Of a stretch of DNA of 64,000 nucleotides, positions 58,133 to 64,000 are shown piece by piece. Under the pieces are notes generated by a model. It was not told the origin of the DNA. It saw only the letters and a program-made list of their open reading frames with translations, and made no database searches. Source of the DNA: an uncultured Thermoanaerobaculum sp. (GTDB lineage: Bacteria; Acidobacteriota; Thermoanaerobaculia; Thermoanaerobaculales; Thermoanaerobaculaceae). The number at the start of each line of letters is the position of its first letter. Position 1 is the first letter of the stretch. The translations under genes were made by a program, and so were the position numbers. The stretch lies in NCBI GenBank assembly GCA_937934115.1, contig CALHAH010000030.1, positions 1 through 64,000 of the forward strand, given 5' to 3'.

Positions 58133-59416
58133 CTAGCTACGAAACTGCTCCACAAAGGAAGCGAGGGTGGCGTCGAGGTTTGGGTTTTTTCGGCGCTGGG
58201 CAGCAATTTGCTCCACGGAGTAGAGGACGGTACTGTGGTGCTTGCCGAAGAGACGGCCGATTTCCGGGTAGGAAAGGTTGAGGACCTCGCGGAGCAAATA
58301 CATGGCCACTTGGCGGGGGAAGGCAACGCTGCGGCGGTTGTCCCGGCCTTTGAGGTCGGCCACCTTGATGCCGTAGTGGTGGGCCACAAAGCGGATGATT
58401 TCGTGGGGGGTGGAGGTGCGTTCGCTGGGGAGGACGGGGTAGAGGGCTTCGCGGACGGTCTCGAGCGTGGCAGGGCGGTTGGTGAGGGTCATAAAGACAA
58501 AGAGGCGGTGGAGGTAGCCTTCCAGCTCGCGGACGTTGTCGCGGCTGCGGGCAGCAATGAAGGAAACAACGTCGTTGGGGAGGTCGTAGCCCTCGAGGTG
58601 GGCTTTACCGCGGATGATGGCAATGCGGGTTTCCAGGTCTGGGGGCTGGATGTCGGCGACAAGACCCCAAGCAAAGCGTGTGCGCAAGCGTTCCTCTAGA
58701 CCGGAGATGTTGTGGGGTGGGGTGTCGGAAGTGAGCACGATTTGCTTTTGTGCTTCGTGCAGCGTGTTGAAGGTGTGAAAGAACTCTTCCTGGCATCGTT
58801 CCTTGCCGGCGAGGATGTGACAGTCATCGAGGAGCAAGACATCCACCTGGCGGTAGGTTTGGCGAAACTCGTTCATTTTTTGCAGGCGGATGGAGTGGAT
58901 GAGATCGTTCACAAACTTCTCGGTGGGGACGTAGGAGACGCGGAGGTTTGCGCGGGTGTGGCGGAGATGGTTGCCAATGGCGTGGAGGAGGTGCGTTTTG
59001 CCGAGACCGGAACCAGCGTAAACGAAGAGTGGGTTATAGCCGGTGCCGGGGTTGCTGGCCACCGCCAGGGCAGCGGCGCGGGCAAAAGCGTTGGAAGGGC
59101 CCTCGACGAAAGTGTCGAAGGTGTAGCGCGGGTTAAAGGCGAAAGGGGGAAGGGAGTGGGCCTCTTTGACCGGTGAAGCGGTAATGACGACGCGGAGGGG
59201 ATGTCCGCAGGCCAGGGCCACCGCGTCCTCCAGGAGCGGGAGGTACTGTTCGTTGAGGTAACGGGTGTAGACCGGGGAAGGCGCTTGCAAGCGGAGTTCG
59301 TGGCCGTTGCTCTCAAGAGGAGTGAGGGGCAGGAACCAGGACTCCAGCTCTTCAGGGGGAAGCTTCTCCTTGAGGTGAGAAAGGGCAGCTTGCCAGAGGT
59401 GGTTACTGTCGGCCAT
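58133..59416 (-). CDS. dnaA: Chromosomal replication initiator protein DnaA
   Basis: NPLFVYAGSGLGKTHLLHAIGNHL; VDVLLLDDCHILAGKERCQEEFFHTFNTLHEAQKQIVLTSD; domain IV RRSVAFPRQVAMYLLREVLNLSYPEIGRLFGKHHSTVLYSVEQI. Confidence 0.98.
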   Translation of the reverse strand: MADSNHLWQAALSHLKEKLPPEELESWFLPLTPLESNGHELRLQAPSPVYTRYLNEQYLPLLEDAVALACGHPLRVVITASPVKEAHSLPPFAFNPRYTFDTFVEGPSNAFARAAALAVASNPGTGYNPLFVYAGSGLGKTHLLHAIGNHLRHTRANLRVSYVPTEKFVNDLIHSIRLQKMNEFRQTYRQVDVLLLDDCHILAGKERCQEEFFHTFNTLHEAQKQIVLTSDTPPHNISGLEERLRTRFAWGLVADIQPPDLETRIAIIRGKAHLEGYDLPNDVVSFIAARSRDNVRELEGYLHRLFVFMTLTNRPATLETVREALYPVLPSERTSTPHEIIRFVAHHYGIKVADLKGRDNRRSVAFPRQVAMYLLREVLNLSYPEIGRLFGKHHSTVLYSVEQIAAQRRKNPNLDATLASFVEQFRS

Positions 59417-59462
59417 GGTGTGTTCCGTCCCAAAATCCGGGCCGACTAGTCTAACACAGCGG

Positions 59463-59491
59463 TTGACCCTGGCGGAAGGGGCGTGTAGACT
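59463..59491 (+). promoter_or_regulatory. rpmH promoter (TTGACC - 17 nt - TAGACT)
   Basis: Hexamers at 59463-59468 and 59486-59491 with 17-nt spacing. Confidence 0.65.
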
Positions 59492-59530
59492 TTGAAGGCT
59501 TAGGGCCCAAAGCCCAGCGTGAGGTGTGCC

Positions 59531-59665
59531 ATGAAGAGGACGTTTCAGCCGAACAACCGGCGGCGGAAAAAGACCCATGGTTTTCGTGCCCGTATGCGGA
59601 CCAAGGCGGGGCGGCGGGTGTTGGCCGCCCGCAGGCGCAAGGGACGGGCGCGTTTGACGCCGTAG
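59531..59665 (+). CDS. rpmH: 50S ribosomal protein L34 (44 aa, absent from the supplied ORF track)
   Basis: [44 protein letters not shown]. Confidence 0.97.
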   Translation: MKRTFQPNNRRRKKTHGFRARMRTKAGRRVLAARRRKGRARLTP

Positions 59666-59668
59666 GCT

Positions 59669-60019
59669 TTGGCGTTCCGTGGGATAAAGCGGCGGCGGGA
59701 TTTTACGCAAGCCTATCGCCAGGGCGTGAAGGTTCACGGGCGGTTCATGGTTGTCTTTGTGCGGTTGCGCGATGGGGAGGGGGGCCCGCGCCTGGGAATT
59801 ACCGCCACCCGGCGGGTGGGTGGGGCGGTGGTACGGAACCGCTGCCGGCGGCGGGTGCGGGCGGTGGCCAAGTGGGGCGAGGGGTTGGTGGGGGACTTAC
59901 CGCTGGATGTGGTGGTGAACGTCAAAAGCGAGCTGGCGGAGGCGCCGTGGCCGGAAGTGGTGGCGGAGTTTGTGCGGTGCTTGGAAAAGGGGTTACGCCG
60001 GGTTGGGCAGCACGGGTAG
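59669..60019 (+). CDS. rnpA: Ribonuclease P protein component
   Basis: [49 protein letters not shown]. Confidence 0.93.
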   Translation: MAFRGIKRRRDFTQAYRQGVKVHGRFMVVFVRLRDGEGGPRLGITATRRVGGAVVRNRCRRRVRAVAKWGEGLVGDLPLDVVVNVKSELAEAPWPEVVAEFVRCLEKGLRRVGQHG

Positions 60020-60237
60020 CTATTGGGCTTTTGCGGTGCTACAAGCGGTGGGTGTCCCCGCTTTTGCCGCCAGCCTGCCGGTTTACGCCCACCTGTTCGG
60101 AATACATGGCGGAGGCTATGGCAGTGTGGGGTTTTTGGCGTGGGTTGGGACTGGGCTTGCGGCGGCTTGGACGTTGTCACCCGTGGCACCCGGGAGGGTT
60201 CGATCCGGTCCCTCGTCGCCGAGAAGAGAGGGGGTAG
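59977..60237 (+). CDS. yidD: Membrane protein insertion efficiency factor YidD (start uncertain)
   Basis: [65 protein letters not shown]. Confidence 0.93.
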   Translation: MLGKGVTPGWAARVAIGLLRCYKRWVSPLLPPACRFTPTCSEYMAEAMAVWGFWRGLGLGLRRLGRCHPWHPGGFDPVPRRREERG

Positions 60238-60240
60238 GGG

Positions 60241-61758
60241 ATGGAACGTAGGGCGCTTTTGGCCGTGCTCCTGTCGGTGGTAGTGGTGGTGCTGTGGTAC
60301 TCGCTTTTTCCGCCGAAGCCGCCGGAGCCGCAGGAAGTAGGGCCGGCCGGGGCGGAAACCTCGGCGCCAGTAGAGGCGGGGCTACCCGCGGAAGCGCCAC
60401 AGGGGGTGACAGGGGAGGCTATTGGTGGGGAGCAGGAGGAGCAGGTGGTTTTGGAGGGGGAGGGGTTTCGGGCGGTGGTGAGCAACCGCGGCGGTGTCAT
60501 AGCCTCCTGGCAGTTGGAGCGGTTTCGGGATGGGGGTGGGAAGCCGCAGGAGTTGGTAGGAGAAGGTGTTTTGCCGCTGACGATCGTGCCCGATGGACCT
60601 TGGAACCGGGAACTGTACCAGGTGGAGCGGGACGGGCAGGGTGTGGTGCTGCGCTGGGGGGATGGACAGGGGCGCCTGGTGGAAAAGCGGGTGTGGGTGG
60701 AGGGAGCGTACCGCCTGCGGGTGGAGGGGAGGCTTTTGGGCTTGGGGAAGGAAGCTGGTGTGGTGGTGGGTAGCTTGGCGACGTGGTCGGGTGTGGGCAA
60801 GGACGACAGCCTGGGCCGGGCAGAGTTCGTGGTGGCGGTGGGGGGGAAGCTGAAGCGGGTAGCGTTGGGGAAGGCGGAGACGGTGGAGGTTTCTTTGAAT
60901 GCGCAGTTCGTGGGCGCGGAAGACCGTTACTTCCTTTTGGCTTTCGTTCCAGACCGCTCTGTGGGGGCCCGGGCGGAGGGCGCGGCAGGCCGGGCAGAGG
61001 TGCTGGTGGCGGGGGAGTTTGCGGGGACGTTGGTGGGAGCTCCCAAGGAACACAAGCTCTTGAAGGGCTTTGGCAGGGGCCTGGAGGAAACTCTTTCCTT
61101 TGGGCTTTTCGGTTTTTTGTCGCTGATTTTTCTGGAGGTTTTGCGGTGGATCCATGGGTGGTCGGGGAACTGGGGGGTGGGCATTATCCTTCTCACCGCG
61201 GTGATTCGGCTGCTGTTGTTTCCCCTCACCCACAAGAGCACGGTGGCCATGCGGGGCATGGCCAAGCTGCAGCCAAAGATTAAGGCCATTCAAGAGCGCT
61301 ACCAGGAACGGGCAAAAAAGGACCCCGCGGCACGGCAACGCATGAACCAGGAGATCATGGAGCTGTACCGGCGGGAAAGGGTAAACCCCATGGGTGGGTG
61401 CCTGCCGCTTGTGGTGCAAATCCCCATCTTGTGGGCTTTGTACACGCTTTTCGCCTTTGCCATTGAACTGCGGCACCAACCCTTTGTGTTATGGATACGG
61501 GACCTTTCAGCGAAGGATCCCACCTACATCACGCCCATCCTCATGACTGCCTCTATGGTGCTGCAACAGAAGCTGGCCCCGCAAACGGGCGACCCCGCGC
61601 AGCGGCGGATGTTCATGCTTTTGCCTTTTGTGTTTGGGTTGATGTTCATGAACTTCCCCTCAGGTCTGGTGCTCTATTGGCTGGTGAACAACGTGCTCAC
61701 CATTGGGCAGCAGCTGCTTACAGAGAGGCTCTTGCGCCGGGCCAACGGCGGGGCGTAA
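60241..61758 (+). CDS. yidC: Membrane protein insertase YidC
   Basis: NWGVGIILLTAVIRLLLFPLTHKSTVAMRGMAKLQPKIKAIQERYQ; MNFPSGLVLYWLVNNVLTIGQQ. Confidence 0.96.
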   Translation: MERRALLAVLLSVVVVVLWYSLFPPKPPEPQEVGPAGAETSAPVEAGLPAEAPQGVTGEAIGGEQEEQVVLEGEGFRAVVSNRGGVIASWQLERFRDGGGKPQELVGEGVLPLTIVPDGPWNRELYQVERDGQGVVLRWGDGQGRLVEKRVWVEGAYRLRVEGRLLGLGKEAGVVVGSLATWSGVGKDDSLGRAEFVVAVGGKLKRVALGKAETVEVSLNAQFVGAEDRYFLLAFVPDRSVGARAEGAAGRAEVLVAGEFAGTLVGAPKEHKLLKGFGRGLEETLSFGLFGFLSLIFLEVLRWIHGWSGNWGVGIILLTAVIRLLLFPLTHKSTVAMRGMAKLQPKIKAIQERYQERAKKDPAARQRMNQEIMELYRRERVNPMGGCLPLVVQIPILWALYTLFAFAIELRHQPFVLWIRDLSAKDPTYITPILMTASMVLQQKLAPQTGDPAQRRMFMLLPFVFGLMFMNFPSGLVLYWLVNNVLTIGQQLLTERLLRRANGGA

Positions 61759-61760
61759 GC

Positions 61761-62354
61761 GTGGATGGGGGCACCTGGCGGGATCGCCTGGTCGCCGCCG
61801 GGGTTTTTAGGGAGCTGGCGGGGCCACTGGCGGTATTCTTGGAGTTACTTGCGCAGTGGGGTAAGGCGTGCGATTTAACCGCCGGTCTTTCGCCCGAGGT
61901 GCTCATAAGGGATCACGTTTTGGAGTCTCTTACCGGGGCACCCTGGTTGCTCCCGGGTGTGCTTTTGGACCTGGGGAGCGGTGGTGGTTTTCCTGCCATT
62001 CCTCTGCTTTTGGCGCGGCGTGATGTGCGGGGGTTTTTGGTGGAGCCCCGCGCCCGCCGCTGGGCTTTCCTAAAGGAAGCGGTGCGCGAGCTGGGGTTGG
62101 AGGCCGAGGTGTGGCGGGGGCGCGTGGCGGATGTAAAGCCTACATGGGTTGCAAACGTGAGCGTGCGGGCCTTGGCGCGGGAGGTTTGGGAAGGGGAGGC
62201 CCAACGGCTCTTGGCTCCCGGGGGTAGGTGGTTGTGGTGGGCTGGACCAAGGGCGTACCTCGGGGCACCCGCGGGGCTCGAGGATGTGGTAACCTGCCCG
62301 TTGCCTAACCCCAAAAGGGGGCGGCTGGTGGTTTGGGGGCGATGTTTCACGTGA
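61761..62354 (+). CDS. rsmG: 16S rRNA (guanine527-N7)-methyltransferase
   Basis: ACDLTAGLSPEVLIRDHVLESL; VLLDLGSGGGFPAIPLLLARRDV; FLVEPRARRWAFLKEAVRELGL. Confidence 0.9.
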   Translation: MDGGTWRDRLVAAGVFRELAGPLAVFLELLAQWGKACDLTAGLSPEVLIRDHVLESLTGAPWLLPGVLLDLGSGGGFPAIPLLLARRDVRGFLVEPRARRWAFLKEAVRELGLEAEVWRGRVADVKPTWVANVSVRALAREVWEGEAQRLLAPGGRWLWWAGPRAYLGAPAGLEDVVTCPLPNPKRGRLVVWGRCFT

Positions 62355-63163
62355 AACACCAAGACGAAGATCAAGGCTTCCAAAGGGTTGTGGCGGTTGC
62401 CAACCAAAAGGGCGGTGTGGGCAAAACCACGACGGTCATGAACCTGGGGGCAGCCCTGGCCACCTTCGAACAGCGGGTTTTGGTCATTGACCTGGATCCG
62501 CAATCCAACTGTTCCTCTGGGCTGGGTTGGAACCGGCAGGATGCGCCCACGTCCTATCACGTTCTCGAAGGGCTGGTGCCCCTCATGGACGCGGTGGTGC
62601 CCTCTTCCTTTCCGGGTTTGGACCTTTTGCCCGCCAGCCCCGATTTGGTCGGGGCGGAAGTGGAGCTTCTCTCCCAAGAGGACAGGGCGCTGTGCCTGGC
62701 CCAAGCCCTCAAAGCTTCGCCACCTCCCCATCACTGGGTGCTCATTGATTGTCCGCCTTCCCTGGGAATCCTCACGGTGAACGCCTTGGCTGCTGCCCAC
62801 TCGGTTTTGATTCCCATCCAATGCGAGTACTTTGCGTTGGAAGGCGTCAGCGAGCTCATACGCACCCTCGATCGCGTGCGCGCTGCGTGGAACCCCGCCC
62901 TTGCCATTGAGGGTGTGGTGCTGACCCTTTACGACGAGCGCTTAAGCTTGGCCAATCAAGTAGTGGAGGAAGTACGCCGCTTCTTTGTGGATGACGTTTT
63001 TGCCACGGTGGTACCTAGAAACGTACGCTTGGCCGAGGCCCCCTCCTTTGGCCGCACGATCCTGGAGTACGACATCAAAAGCCGCGGTGCCCAGGCTTAC
63101 CTGAGCCTGGCGCGTGAGCTTTTGGAGCGGAGACTTGCCTATGAAACGCGCCGCGCTGGGTAA
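62342..63163 (+). CDS. parA: Chromosome partitioning ATPase ParA (Soj)
   Basis: VVAVANQKGGVGKTTTVMNLGAAL; VIDLDPQSNCSSGLGW; starts MFHVKH over parS. Confidence 0.97.
   Translation: MFHVKHQDEDQGFQRVVAVANQKGGVGKTTTVMNLGAALATFEQRVLVIDLDPQSNCSSGLGWNRQDAPTSYHVLEGLVPLMDAVVPSSFPGLDLLPASPDLVGAEVELLSQEDRALCLAQALKASPPPHHWVLIDCPPSLGILTVNALAAAHSVLIPIQCEYFALEGVSELIRTLDRVRAAWNPALAIEGVVLTLYDERLSLANQVVEEVRRFFVDDVFATVVPRNVRLAEAPSFGRTILEYDIKSRGAQAYLSLARELLERRLAYETRRAG
62343..62358. promoter_or_regulatory. Exact parS site TGTTTCACGTGAAACA
   Basis: 16/16 match to the widely conserved bacterial parS consensus; spans the rsmG stop and parA start region. Confidence 0.97.
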
Positions 63164-63974
63164 GGGGCTTTCGGCGCTGCTCCCGGAAGGTGGTTCCACC
63201 GCCCGTGGGGTTTTGGAAATACCCGTGACTGCCATCCGTCCCAACCCCCTCCAGCCCCGTCGGCAGTTTTCCCAGGAAAGCCTCAAGGAGCTGGCCTCAT
63301 CCTTGAAAACCCACGGTTTTCTCCAGCCAGTGGTGGTAGCTCCGGCGGAGGGTGGGTATGTGCTTATCGCCGGAGAGCGACGCTGGCGAGCGGCGCAATT
63401 GGCAGGGCTATCCAAGGTGCCGGCAGTGGTGCACCAGGCGGACACCGACGGGGAAAGGCTGGCCCTGGCGCTCATCGAAAACCTGCAGCGGGAGGACCTC
63501 ACGCCCATCGAAGAGGCCCGCGCCTACCTCCAGTTGCGCACTGAGCTCGGTCTTTCCCAAGAGGAAATAGCCCAGCGGGTGGGCAAGGACCGCTCCACGG
63601 TGGCCAACGCCCTGCGGCTTTTAAGTCTGCCCCTTTCGGTGCAAGCCCTCGTGGACGAGGGCCGTCTTTCTGCTGGCCACGCCCGCACGCTGGCCGGCCT
63701 TTCCGAACCCAAGCAGCAGGAAGAGTTGGCGCAACGGTGTGTGGCTGAGGGTTGGTCGGTACGGGAGCTGGAACGGCGGCTTCGCCACCCTCCCCGCAAG
63801 CCGAAAGCTTCCAAGGACCCCGAGACCTTGGCCGCGGAAGACCGCTTGGCCTTGTGTTTGGGGACCAGGGTGGCCATTCATCGCCGGCGGCGGGGCGGCG
63901 AAATTCGCATTGCTTTTACCAACGAAGCGGAGCTCATCCGCCTGTACCGCCATCTGGCTGGGGAGGAGGCATGA
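63141..63974 (+). CDS. parB: Chromosome partitioning protein ParB
   Basis: RAALGKGLSALLP; IRPNPLQPRRQF; YVLIAGERRWRAAQLAGL; ALIENLQREDLTPIEEARAY; VGKDRSTVANALRLLSLP. Confidence 0.97.
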   Translation: MKRAALGKGLSALLPEGGSTARGVLEIPVTAIRPNPLQPRRQFSQESLKELASSLKTHGFLQPVVVAPAEGGYVLIAGERRWRAAQLAGLSKVPAVVHQADTDGERLALALIENLQREDLTPIEEARAYLQLRTELGLSQEEIAQRVGKDRSTVANALRLLSLPLSVQALVDEGRLSAGHARTLAGLSEPKQQEELAQRCVAEGWSVRELERRLRHPPRKPKASKDPETLAAEDRLALCLGTRVAIHRRRRGGEIRIAFTNEAELIRLYRHLAGEEA

Positions 63975-64000
63975 AGCGACCGGCTACCCTAAACGGATTC
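63971..64000 (+). CDS. Start of next CDS, truncated by window end (MKRPATLNGF..)
   Basis: ATGA overlap with the parB stop, SD GGGGAGGAGG upstream. Confidence 0.4.
   Translation, partial: MKRPATLNGF

Overview
This is a 64 kb, GC-rich, gene-dense bacterial chromosome segment. The gene content looks like a thermophile-type Acidobacteriota relative, but that is an inference and was not checked by search. The right end is the replication-origin neighbourhood: gyrA-gyrB-recF-dnaN-dnaA on the minus strand, diverging from rpmH-rnpA-yidD-yidC-rsmG-parA-parB on the plus strand. An exact 16-bp parS sits on the parA start codon. The middle is mostly housekeeping: panBCD, ubiX/ubiA, polA, selB, pdxST, rph, murI, phr, an ABC efflux operon, lon-like, trkH and an MMPL exporter. 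There are two accessory scars. The first (1-1.56 kb) is a restriction-modification remnant beside the 3' end of ssrA (tmRNA), containing an in-frame HsdM / type III-like Res chimera. The second (30.0-34.0 kb) holds an MntA/HepT toxin-antitoxin pair bounded by a partial duplication of the preceding gene's 3' end. Next to it is a decayed methyltransferase - RAYT transposase - Res operon. The RAYT gene is intact, is coupled to both neighbours by overlaps, and carries two REP-like palindromes inside its reading frame. Other points of interest: a pol I that appears to lack proofreading residues, a possible translational switch leader, leaderless-type promoters, a FadR-like operator and a strong local G/C strand asymmetry around dnaA. 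No CRISPR array, rRNA or tRNA was recognised.
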